64,000 nucleotides of DNA from Cantharellus purpuraceus. Lineage: Eukaryota; Basidiomycota; Agaricomycetes; Cantharellales; Hydnaceae. Of the stretch, positions 34,754-45,676 are shown piece after piece. The DNA lies in contig JALBUN010000045.1 in assembly GCA_025174535.1 (NCBI GenBank), forward strand, positions 2,356,001-2,420,000, in the 5' to 3' direction. Under the pieces are notes generated by a model that did no database searches, was not told the origin of the DNA, and saw nothing but the letters and a program-made list of their open reading frames with translations. The stretch's first letter is position 1; each line of letters begins with the position of its first letter. The translations under genes and the position numbers were made by a program.

Positions 34754-36311
34754 TCATAGCTCGTCCCGGTCAAGAGCCAATGTACCTTCTTCCCAGTCCT
34801 CTCTACTCACTGTACCTAGTCCAAGGCAGGACGAACAGAATACTTCCACGGTAGAAAAGTCGTTCTGCACGTGGAGTGGTCGGGATAAGATGGGTCTCCA
34901 CCCAGTCAAGCAAGCCGTCCTCACAAGACACGCAGGATGCATAGCATGCTTGCAATTGGTCGCTTCTGCCACATGGATTGATATTTGTCGCAGGACAGAC
35001 GAGGTTGTCGCATGAGGAGCCTCATCAGTGGGAGCAAATATACAAGTCGCAGCCAAGCAACGCAAACCCTTCTCGCGTTCCTTGTCTTCAATCTTCTGAC
35101 GAAGTGACTTCCCCGGCGCATCTGGCAGAGTCCAAGACTTGTTCGCATGGAAAGGGTGACTCGTGCTGTCGCTTCGAGCACGAAGTTCAAAGTGATAAAG
35201 GTCTGAATCAGCCAGCCGAAAATCAAACATGTCACCAAGAGCATCGCTTTCTGACTGTAGACTTCCAACGCTGAGTACACGGCCGACGACATCGATATCA
35301 GCTCGGAGGGTGTCGATATCGTGCAGCTCATGATCATCCATACTTTCCTCAGTGTTTACGAGGTGAGAACTCGTCAGATGCCGATGATCGCCCTGATCTC
35401 GAAAAGGGTGTTGCGAGCATCGGGTCAAGGAATCGGGGTCAACATCAAAACGACACCTGTGAAGCCAATCAATAAGCATCCCTACCGTCACATTTTTTGT
35501 TGACGCACGTAGGACAAGACGTTTTCCTTGCAAACCATGGAAATAGGCATGAAGAGTGAAACACATGTGCACAAGGTAGGGACACGATGTCGGTATCTTC
35601 ATGATTTGGTGCATAGGGAAGGGCGTTATCCACTGGCCCATCTTCCGCCTTGTGTTGGTCCAACAGAGCAGCCCAACAGATAGCACAGCCTGCAACACCC
35701 TCGTCCTGATTATTCAGGTCCTCATAAGCTCCAGGCGCTCCACCCACCCTCAACACCCTTGTCAAAAGTCCCCCAGATACACGTTCAAGGCCATTGACAA
35801 GTAGCTTAGCACGCTCCAAATCCGACCCTTGGGACGCGACCATCTCATCAGTCTCCATGCGCATTGCGAGTGCTTCCAATAGTCCTTCTAATACCATGTT
35901 TTCACGTCGAGTGTGCAGGCGACGACGTGGTAGAGACCATGCATCATCAATAAATGGAGGGAAAAGGCGAGAGAGCGGTGCAGAAGGTGCAGGTTCTGCT
36001 TCGTGGCTTTCAGATATATGTTCATGAGGGGGAGGAGCTAGCTCATCCTCGTTCTCCCATTCGCTTTCGTCTTCCTCAGAACTGTAGTAAACGGAAGCGG
36101 TATCTGCATCGTCAGAGGGGTCTGCAATACTTATGAGAGCGGGCATGTCGTCGTCCACCTCGATCTGCTCCATGTCAGATGGCTGCCTCTGCACAATAGG
36201 AACGAGTACAGCCATTGTCTGATCCTCGTTCACATTCACGTGTTCGACGGTGTGTGGCTCCTCATAACTAGGTACTGGCGGGTGTGTTGGAAAATCCTCG
36301 TTAGAGTCCAT
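34754..36311 (-). CDS. RING-H2 protein with second Cys/His-rich region
   Basis: Probable E3 ubiquitin ligase. Start chosen at MDSNEDFPTHPPVPSYEEP (36311); an upstream frame extension opens only with TTG. A long acidic N-terminal part (EEDESEWENEDELAPPP, about 36080-36020) precedes a helical segment. The RING-H2 is CAICWAALLDQ (about 35680), LPCAHVFHSSCLFPWF (about 35570) and CPTC (about 35510): Cys-x2-Cys, Cys-x-His-x3-His-x2-Cys, Cys-x2-Cys. After an intron, a second exon carries HFELRARSDSTSHPFH and, near the C-terminus, CLAATC, NCKHAMHPACLVRTACL and VFCSSCLGLG, which look like a second zinc-binding cluster. Divergent from a BSD2-like ubiquitin-ligase adaptor. Confidence 0.75.
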
Positions 36312-36415
36312 GCTATACGGATTATCGTAGAACACAAGCAGAGGCCCACCCAAACGGGACAAATAACAGCAAACTCACACACTCTTATTACTCCCTTCGC
36401 TGTGCACTTTACTTG
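36312..36415. promoter_or_regulatory. Compact divergent promoter, RING protein / BSD2-like adaptor
   Basis: 104 bases between divergent start codons. Both products belong to ubiquitin-dependent membrane-protein control, so shared regulation is plausible. No specific factor site was recognised. Confidence 0.45.
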
Positions 36416-38017
36416 ATGCCTTTTCGTTATGCCCCCCTTCCAAACCACACCAGTACGCAAGACAGGGAACTAGAAGCAAGCTTTGATGCCGAGGATTCGG
36501 ACGTCGAGGAGCACGACGTGAACGCTCAAACCGAGTCCCACCCTCTGAATCCCACTCCCAGTCGATCGCCGCCTCCCGCTGCGACATCTGGTTCGACACT
36601 ATATAACTTCGAAGATCTTGATTACGCTTATCCTCCACCAGGTAAACATCTTTTGGATCATGTACAAGACAATCTCCTGACGCTGTGTAGGCTCCCCTCC
36701 GCGGCCATCTAGCTTTGCAATACCGAACAATGTGATAGGAAATTCGAATGGCCAACTTCCGCAGCAACCCCATATTCCGCAGCAACCCCAGCGTCCTGGT
36801 TGGTTTCGAAGAGCAGCAGAAGCGATTTTACCCTTCTCAACCGCTGGAAGTCCTTCCAACTCCGGTCGGCCCGTTGGAGGCGGCATCGAGAATGATGGCG
36901 TCTTTGCAAACATAAATGCAAAGCCTGGGCGAGGCCGTATTGTCCAAGATGGTGAGAGTGGTGTACATGTCGTTCCCGAAGAGGTTCAGAAGGAATCTCC
37001 TCCATCTGTGCGTGCCGTCTATCTTTTGGTTGAGTCACATTTTCTGAACATCGTTTGTAAAGTATGCCTCTGCCCAAGCGGATGCAGTCCCCCCGTATTG
37101 GGAAACCACCATTCATGCACCAGCGGGCCTTGGTACCGCTGGCGAAATGATGGTTGATGGCTTACCAACTGGCTCTTTCTTCTCATTTTTATGGAATCTC
37201 CTCGTATCTATGTCATTTCAATTCGTGGGGTTTCTCCTCACGTTTCTGCTCCATTCTACTCACGCCGCCAAGCTTGGCTCCCGAGCTGGTCTTGGTATCA
37301 CTCTCATTCACTACGGATTTTATCTCCGCACGCGTGCCAACTCTTACAATGATGGAAACACCTTTACTTCTGATGCAAACGGTGGTGATGCCTTGTGGTG
37401 GCCCTCCTCTACAGCGCCTAATAACCCGAAGCCGACATTTGGGACGGCTGCAGAGGCAGAAGGTTACTATGGCAAGAACCCATTAAATGAGACCTTGTCC
37501 CCGACGCCTTCATTTCCCGTTGTCGTAAGACCTGCACTTAGTGAAGGAACCACGGAGTGGATTTCCTTCCTCCTCATGACCATGTATGTCTCCACCTTTC
37601 AATGACCTTGCGGAGTTGTTGAAACATATTTTTAGAGGTTGGTTCATATTACTCACATCCACACTCTCTTTTTGGCGCGTCAAGCGCTGGGAACGAAGTA
37701 TCATTGCGAGTACCCCAACAGAAGTGCATTCCGATGAGAGTCCTTCACGTGCTCATAACCCGTTCTATGCACTAGAGCGGTTTGGTTTCCCAGGTGCAAT
37801 GTGGCGTAATCTTCACCTAGGTACAGCCACAGCCACCCGAGAAGGGATACCATACGACGAAGAAATGATGCTCGAGTCTAATGGGGAAGATGCACATATG
37901 TTGCAGAGAATGGACAACCCAACTCCAAGGGACATTGAGCGTGCGGGCAGGTACGCTCTAGCTCGTGCAACAGAAACAAGGTTGCAGAACGATCTTAGGG
38001 AGGCAGGATTGCTATAA
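36416..38017 (+). CDS. BSD2: NDFIP/BSD2-family adaptor of Rsp5-type ubiquitin ligase
   Basis: Membrane adaptor that brings a NEDD4/Rsp5 ligase to endosomal or Golgi cargo such as metal transporters. Start MPFRYAPLPNHTSTQDREL (36416). A long disordered N-terminus has repeated PQQP units (about 36755-36795). PY motifs PPSY and PPYW (about 36995-37105, across an intron) are the expected WW-domain ligands. Transmembrane part: PTGSFFSFLWNLLVSMSFQF then VGFLLTFLLHSTHAAKLGSR (about 37166-37285), diagnostic of this family, plus GLGITLIHYGFYLR. A third membrane segment is split by an intron (about 37580-37670). The tail ends NDLREAGLL. Converges on the sugar transporter gene, stop codons 103 bases apart. 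Confidence 0.87.
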
Positions 38018-38120
38018 TTATGGACAGTTTATATTGCTTGCTTCTTTTCATACCATGTATTCCAAAAGTTTCTTATATTGATCGCAGAGTCGGGTTAAGA
38101 GGATACACTATGTTACATCA

Positions 38121-40686
38121 TTAGCCAGGATATACGCTAGATTCCTGAAGCGCCTGTGAGACCTCCTTCATCAGTCGAAGTTGCCTACGCATTCTCTTCT
38201 CCTGCTTAGTTGTTGGTATCAATCGAGCGAAAGCGGCACCAAGCTATTCATAATAATCAGAGGACTCCCGCGTAATACAACAGAAAACATACGAATGCGC
38301 TTAAGCCACCAAACCGTAACACCCACGCAACGCCATTCTTCCCAAGGTAAATGTTTTCTGGTTCCCCAACGACGGAAGGTGACTGATCGACGATACGGAA
38401 AATCAAGCTGGATACCAATGCAATCTGGGAGGTTACGTTAATGAAGAGGATCCGTGAGGATGTATGAGACGAACAATGAACTGCGGGAATACTATAGCCA
38501 AGTTATGAATTCCTAGCACAGTTCCTCCAGCAACCGATTGCGCTGGCGGTGCGTCTGTGTTCCCGCTCTCACCTTCCAGAGAAGATTGATATCCCAAAAG
38601 AGCTGTGTGCTCCGTGACGTCGTCGTTCATTGGTGGTGGGCTGGCGGTACGACTACGACTTCGGCTTCGCGTGTCATCTCGGGATTCCAATGCATTTTCT
38701 TTCGCGCTATCCTCGATTTCTTTCAAAAACTGAGCCGTTTCAGCACCATAGAATCAAATAAAAGCGATCACTGATCACCTCCATAATCATCGCGAAAGGC
38801 GCCCAAACAGCTACAGCCCAGGAGATTCCAATCAACGCTACAGCAATTGTAGCCTAAATTTGGGATCAAAGGTTGTGGTTTGTCTTGGCAAGAGACTCAT
38901 ACCTCTACTACGGTGCCGATAAAAAATGTGGACAGAGAGATCAGTCCGTATAGAACCATCGCAAAGCTCCACACGTCTCGAAGCGAGAGGGGCATCCGTG
39001 GTAATCTGAGTGATTTGCCCCGGGACTCTGCTTCGGCTTTCCATTTCATCACAGTCCGTTGCATCCGAGCTAATTGCGCATCCTCGTCTTCCCGCTCGTC
39101 TCCGTCGAGGAGACGCTCATCACGTTTAGTCAGTTCTGGCAAGAGTGAGCCGGCCACCACAGCAACAAATGAGTACATCAGTAATGCAAAATTGCCTGCG
39201 CGTGTCGCTACGTCAACATTGGGGTCTTTGTTGTTTTGGTACGCCATGACTTGTCCTATATAGGTCGTCCTAGAAACGCATGTTAGTCTGAAGAAATCAA
39301 GGGTGTATGAGAAGACGCAAACATACGCATAGAATAGAAAAGGAAACCTAGAATGTGCTCTGAGTGATCAAGAGTCCAGTGAAAATTCATTTCATGTACC
39401 ATGCCATAAAAGCGAATATCTGAACGAAGCAAACTTTCCGAATTGGCTTCGGTAGTTCCAGAACCGCTTTATAAATATTATTTAATACTTCCCGAGTCCC
39501 GCTGCAACCTACGTTTAGTATACAAGACCTCTTAAGTGCAATGCGTACGACCTTTCCACCTTCGATTCTGACTTGAGCTGTGGTTCATCTTGCGTCCAAC
39601 ATGTTATCCAAACGGTCACCACGAGAATCACAATGCCGACGACGCAAAACTTGCGGAATTGGCTGCCGCCAAGTAGCCGCAACCCAGGCCATCCTGAAAG
39701 GTTCAAAAATCCTAAATATATAGACTCTGAGTGGAGCCGATTCACGTATCAAGACCATGTTAAATACCAAACCCGAATCCTACGATGTTTCCCGCGTGTG
39801 TCATTCGACCATGCCAGGCATTACCGGCGCTTAGTTGTTCAGGCGGTGTCACATCCAGCAGGAGATTCCGCAAGCTCGCCTGTAGGGCATTCAAAGCGAA
39901 GTCTAATAGGTAGAAGGCAGTGATGGCGATGCCGATCGCAACTTGTTTGGCCTGACAAAGAACCGTCAGTGGATGAGCTCTAGTCCAATATCAGTGAAGA
40001 AGAACTCACTTCCCTGAGTCTCTTCGGATCCCAATCACCCACGCCTCCCCCAAAAAAGTCTACTAACACCGATGCTGCATCTTGAGCGTAAGCTAGCATG
40101 AGACACGAAAAGACAAGCACGACCGTGCTCCACGCAATCCAAAACCGCCGGCGATAACGTGAAGTTGAGGAATCAGAAATTGCGCCTGAAAGATTGGGCA
40201 GCTTTAGAATTGTCCTACCAAATTGAACCCATGGGCACCTATGACCGGTTGAGCAATGAGCCCACTGATAGGCCCTGCCAGCCAGACCAGACTTGTCAGT
40301 TGCTCGGAAAGACCCAGACTCAGGAGGAATGGAGTGCCATAACTAAAAGCCTCAAAGATGAGTATCCTCGTGAATATTATCTGTCAGGAAAGGCAAGTAG
40401 CATACCCTAGCTCCACAGTCCACGCCACCTGTGAGCCAAGCATTCCAACACTAAGCGTAAAAAGATTCCACTTTGTCAAAAACCTCATAACCGTTGCATT
40501 ATCCTGATGCAGTGGACGTAGATCTCTTCTAGTATATTTCGTGGATTCTCTTCCAGATATGACCTCCGAATGAGAGGCTGGGACATCGCTGGCAGGTGTA
40601 TTTGAGACACCACTGGCTTTACGTCCTGACGGCCATGGAATCTGCGATGTAGGGTCAGGATCAGTTGCACTAACAGACATTGCCAT
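38121..40686 (-). CDS. GPH-family sugar:H+ symporter (SUT1-like)
   Basis: Twelve-segment transporter of the glycoside-pentoside-hexuronide family, related to plant sucrose carriers and the Schizosaccharomyces alpha-glucoside permease Sut1; sucrose or maltose are likely substrates. Start MAMSVSATDPDPTSQIPWP (40686). First segments: NLFTLSVGMLGSQVAWTVEL (about 40470) and LSEQLTSLVWLAGPISGLI (about 40310-40250). Later exons: DFALNALQASLRNLLLDVTP (about 39905) and GFGFLNLSGWPGLRLLGGSQ (about 39720). A long central loop (LLDGDEREDED, about 39110) is typical of fungal members. Another cytosolic insert, SRSRSRTASPPPMND (about 38660), precedes the last membrane segments. The end is EVSQALQESSVYPG. 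Very intron-rich. Confidence 0.86.
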
Positions 40687-40928
40687 TTGTGTGACCCGGG
40701 TTAGTCTAGCAAAGAGGCAATATGTACCGCAAGGGATCCCGCGAAACTCCGAGAATCCTTGGATTCAAGCTCCATGCAGCGTTTACAGTCCGTCATAATT
40801 CAGCTAAAACACATCAGAGACTCGGGTAATGATGACAGGCTACATGTACAACAATAAATAGACTGTGGCACTTTTCAAATGATTTCCCTGAAAAGTGTTC
40901 AAAGCTACTGAAAGCAATACGATCATGA

Positions 40929-42823
40929 TCATGAAACAGATGGTCCACGCCGATGCACCAGATAATCGTCCTTTGGAGGTAAAGCCGGAGGATTGGTAGA
41001 GGGTGACCTGCGAGTGGGAGAGACGTTGCGCGGCTCTTGAAGAGAAGGCAACGTTCCATTGGTAGCCGTGCGACGAGGGGTGCTGATACGCTCCGGAGCC
41101 TCCTCGGAAGATCCGGCAGAGGAGGGGGGTGGAGAAAGTTGGGGCCGCAGGATGGGCGATGGGTTGGTTCCAGCACGAAAGCGTGAACGGACATCTGCTC
41201 CTGGACCGGACCCTGCTTGCACTGGAGAGATAACTGAGGCAGGTGTTTGTCGGAGCGCCGCGGCGGATAAAGACGGCCGGAGCCTGCGAAGTGAATATTT
41301 TTGTGCGATAGGTTCTTCCATGATTGGAGGCGTGGTATTGGACGAGTGAGGAGAAGAGGCTTGCACTACAATTTGTCGCGAAGACTCCCCGTGAGAGCCG
41401 CTCCGGTTCCGCTTCATGTATTCAGCCATGGCACCCGCATCACTTGCGAGAACGCGGCTGGCAATAGGAGACAAAGCAGAATGCGTATTCGGAGTAACCC
41501 CAAGAGAATTGTTCGATGATGACTGAGAGGGCGGTGACGGCCTCGGAGGCTCCGTATGTCCATTCATGACACCATGGGATTGACTCCGCGGGGGCGGGGT
41601 TATGAGAGATGAGCCGTTAGTTGACGGTCCAGAAGGTTGTGAGGACGTTGCAGACGATAGAGAGGACTGACTCGGGGCCACTTGCGTCATCATTTCATCT
41701 GCGCTATCCGACGTTGTCGTTGTCCCTGAACCACTTCTCAGTCGTGGGGGAGGTCGCCTCCAGTCTTTTTTCAGAGGTAATGGACGTTCCTCGTCGAGGC
41801 TCATCCCTCGCATCTGCACGTATGGCGGTCTTCGTGCGTTCTTTCGCGCATCATGGACAGCGCGGGCAGAATCTTCCAGTGTCTCTTTGGTATGATGCCT
41901 TGGAGATATCTGAGAACTATTGCAAGAAATTGACAATAATCAACCCACGAATATGCATAATCGGTGGCAGTATAACCCTCGTTGTTTCGCGCTACAAACT
42001 GACAACCCCGTTCTATCAAGAGCTTTACCACCTAATATGCGTCAGAGATTAGGATTGGGATAGAATTACCGGAGAAAAGACTCACCGCAAGATGTCCCCA
42101 CGAACTCGCGCTTCGCATGTCAGCATCTGACTCAAAACAATGAAGATATGAGCTCACTAATGTAAAGGCGTGTTTCCTAATAAATCTGGGAGATCAATGT
42201 CGGCTTGGAAATCACAAAGCATCTACTGGCGCGTTAATACTAAAGCAACATAGTTGCTGATATTCACGTGCTCACTGTGGCAAATCCATCATTCCCCTTG
42301 AGTGCTGCCATATGTAGTGCAGTTTTTCCTTGGACATTGGACCAATCGATGATGAAAGGGAATCGCTCATGATAGGACCGTGCCATACGCAGGGCTGCGT
42401 CCCGGAGACTGTCTGGACTGCGAGATGAACGATATGGGCTGTTGGCTCCTGAGCGGAGACCAGCAAGCAATATCAATATTGTGTTGTTTTCAGCATCCTA
42501 CAATATGCATGAAACTGTATCACCGGTCTGAAGTTTTAAATAAATGAAGACAAACCTTGCTGAGCTCGTCATCATCATGTCCTTTAGTGAGAAGGAAATC
42601 AAACGTCTCTTCATGTCCCAGAACAGCAGCCCATGCGAGAGATGTATACCGAGCAGCCCCAGGATCTGTGTTTCGGATGTCTGTAATGCGCGCAGTGAGA
42701 CGCTTTACGAGAAAGAGGTTGTTTTCTAATATTCCATCCATGAATCAACAGAAAGATCGGCGAAGAAGTATGTATACCTTTGACAGCTCTCCGCAATCGA
42801 GCGGATGCGTCTTTCTCTGCCAT
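40929..42823 (-). CDS. Ankyrin-repeat protein, AVO2-like
   Basis: Ankyrin protein of the kind annotated in fungi as TORC2 subunit Avo2. Start MAEKDASARLRRAVK (42823). Repeats follow over several exons: NNLFLVKRLTARITDIRN and RYTSLAWAAVLGHEETFDFL (about 42730-42590), DWSNVQGKTALHMAALKGND (about 42345-42290), and SSWGHLAMVKLLIERGCQFV with YTATDYAYS (about 42040-41955). The long C-terminal exon is Ser/Pro-rich and disordered (KKDWRRPPPRLRSGSGTTTT, about 41775), like the Avo2 tail, and ends VHRRGPSVS. A TORC2 link is inferred; ankyrin repeats alone would also fit other scaffolds. Divergent from FRS1 with 124 bases between starts. Confidence 0.65.
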
Positions 42824-42947
42824 GGTGGCCACCGAAACTTCGCTCCAGGACACTGAATCTGAGGTCGAAGCTGAAGAATCACAATAATACCCCGGCGCCA
42901 AAAACCTGCCAGTGACTCGAACGCGAACTGCTCAACTTAACCTATCA

Positions 42948-45306
42948 ATGCCTACAATTACTGTTGACAAGGCAGACCTCTACGATTCTCTTGGTAATCA
43001 ATACAGTGAGCATTGCTTTCTATCATCGCCTTCAAGCTCTGATTGCGTCAGCTACCGAGGAATTTGACCAGCTCTGTTTTGAGTTTGGCATTGAGCTGGA
43101 TGAGGATGTATGTCGTCTCGCGACTGAAGTGGTTTGCTACTAATTTGTTATTGCAGACAACAGAACAAGTAAATGAAGCCGTAAAGCGCGGTCTTCCTAC
43201 GGAGCGTCCAGTACGTCGTTTAATTATCGACCCAGCTAATGACTCACTCTTTGTAGCAATTGAAAATAGAGATACCAGCAAATAGGCAAGCCGCGCTTTA
43301 TCGTTTGACATTGCACTGTGGACTCATCTTTGTGTGCTCAGATATGATCTATTATGCATAGAAGGCATCGCACGCGCACTACGCATTTTCCTCCAAAAGG
43401 ATATACCACCAAATTATAAGCTTCTTCTCCCCTCCGGTGGAGAGAGGAATCTGTTGACTGTCACGGTAGCTGCTGAAGTAGGTTTAAAACCCCTTATGCA
43501 CGGGACTTTCATGACCTGCAATCATCTAGACTGCTCGAATCCGACCTTACTTCGCCGGTGCTATTCTACGCAATATAAAATTCACTGCACGATCCTATGC
43601 ATCTTTCATAGATTTACAGGATAAATTACATCAGAATCTAGCCCGTCGTCGCACTCTTGTTGCCATTGGAACGCACGACCTAGATACGTTGCAACCACCT
43701 TTTCGCTTCGAAGCCCAATCACCTAAGGACATCAACTTCATACCATTGAACAAGGATAGGGCATATACTGCGGAACAGCTCATGACATTATACGAGGTTC
43801 GTGGGGAATCTTCTACAACTCGCATTACTTGTAATACAAAATTGCATCCACAGTCAGATAAGCATCTTTCACGGTACCTCCATATCATCAAGCACTCCCC
43901 AGCATATCCTATAATCTATGATTCTCGTGATACAGTCCTCTCTATGCCACCCATCATCAATTCAGAACACTCCAAGATTACTTTAAATACGCGAAATGTT
44001 TTTATTGACACTACTGCCACAGATGAGACAAAACTCTCTATCGTCATCAATATGGTGGCTCTCATGTTTTCTGAGCATTGTGCAGAACCCTTCACGTAAA
44101 TGCGAACGCCATATCCCCCTTTGTAGGAAACCTGATTGCCTTTTCCGCAGTGTGGAGCCTGTCAGAGTCGTATATCCAGATGGAAAGACACTAATCACTC
44201 CGGATATTTCTTCCAAGAATACCGTCGCCCACAAATCGTACATCAATGCCTGCACTGGACTTTCTCTTTCGTCTGCTCAAATATGTTCCCTCCTCGGACG
44301 CATGTCATTGGTGGCCAAAGTCTCTTCTGAAAATGACGATGAGCTGTTGGTACAGGTTCCACCAACCCGCCCAGATATACTGCACGAGTGCGATATCATG
44401 GAGGATGCTGCTATTGCATATGGTTTCAACAACCTGCCTAAAACATTCCCACCCACGAATACTGTAGCCCAACCTCTTGCTATTAGCAAGCTAAGTGACC
44501 TAGTTCGCATTGAGTGGGCCATGGCGGGGTGGATCGAGGTCCTACCACTTATTCTGGTATGTTTGCCTCAAGAAAATGGTAGCTCAGGTGTTCATTTGTT
44601 GAATAATCCTTTTATCTTAGTGTTCACATGAGGAGAACTTCGAATGGTTAAACCGCGTTGACGATGGTACCCAAGCCGTCAAGATTGCCAATCCCAAAAC
44701 ACTTGAATTCCAGGTTGTGCGTACATCACTCATTCCTGGACTCCTCAAGACCATTCGAGAGAATCGCAGTCATGCTCTCCCGATTCGCGTGTTTGAGACT
44801 GCAGATGTTGTGGTGAAGGACAAAACCCTCGAGCGGCAGGCGCGCAACGTACGGCATGCGGCTGCTGTGTGGTGTAATAAAGCCGCTGGGTTCGAAGTCG
44901 TTCATGGCCTGTTGAACAGATTGATGCAGATGCTCGAGATTCCAAGGATCGTGGCAGGGCATGACAAGGCTGATATGGGCTATTATATTAGTGAAACAGA
45001 CGGTGACATTTTCCGACAGCGTTAATCCGGTCAATGGCACTGAGGCATTTTCTTACAGATCCAACGTTCTTTCCAGGCCGTGCTGCCAACGTTTACTATC
45101 GTGCGCCTCCCCTCAAAGTATCGACACCTCGGACACAGGACAACACTATCCTTGAAGTCTCACGAGATATCAAGATTGGCACACTTGGTGTTCTGCATCC
45201 AAGTGTCCTGCAGAATTTCGAAATTGGATACCCATGCTCTGCGCTTGAATTCACCCTCGAACCATTCAAAAAAGAGATGAGCGCTTTATGGAACACTCAA
45301 CAGTAA
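42948..45306 (+). CDS. FRS1: Phenylalanyl-tRNA synthetase beta subunit (cytosolic)
   Basis: Beta chain of the alpha2-beta2 cytosolic PheRS, which charges tRNA-Phe and carries the editing (B3/B4) site. Start [19 protein letters not shown] (42948). [15 protein letters not shown] and, after an intron, [17 protein letters not shown] follow. The PheRS-beta signature is [20 protein letters not shown], spliced at about 43260-43350. [20 protein letters not shown] (about 43565) and [16 protein letters not shown] (about 43735) are editing-domain strands. [20 protein letters not shown] (about 44238) and [19 protein letters not shown] (about 44358) belong to the B5 domain. Core aminoacylation fold: [20 protein letters not shown] (about 44715). 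The C-terminal exon ends [12 protein letters not shown]. About 600 residues, family-typical. Confidence 0.94.
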
Positions 45307-45339
45307 TTAGTTGTCATGATTTAGCTCCTTTCTTGTTCT

Positions 45340-45595
45340 TCACCCAAAGAAGCATAGAGCGTAATCCCAATCGTCCCGTGCCCAAGTAGAGATGACTCTA
45401 GAGGGTATGGCCATGACAGGGGGGACGTTGCTGTGAGAGCCGAATAGGATGCAAAGCAGCGCAAGTACTACAGCAATCGCGTCAGAGTGCGATTGGTGAC
45501 ACGACACAAGTTTACTTACGATCAGGTGATGCTGCTGCAGTGTGCAGGAATCGTACAGAGGCAGTGTTTTGCTTCATTCTATGAAATATAGGCAT
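45340..45595 (-). CDS. Possible small two-exon protein (weak)
   Basis: This lies in the gap between convergent FRS1 and DPH6. An ATG at 45595 opens MPIFHRMKQNTASVRFLHTA, basic with no acid, which could be a mitochondrial leader. A consensus 5' splice site (gtaagt, about 45517) and a 52-base intron with a CTGAC branch-like site lead to a second exon. That exon reads LALLCILFG, then VISTWARDDWDYALCFFG and a stop (45340-45342), about 67 residues in all. The dense Trp/Asp pattern looks protein-like, but I recognise no family, and a second frame of this exon is also open. It could equally be 3' UTR sequence of DPH6 or FRS1. Confidence 0.25.
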
Positions 45596-45676
45596 GGAAG
45601 TAAGTTGGGTTGCCAAAGAGCACACGTCTGTGGGGAAAAGTAAGGAGTAGGTCATCAAGTGAGCTCGATACTGGAA

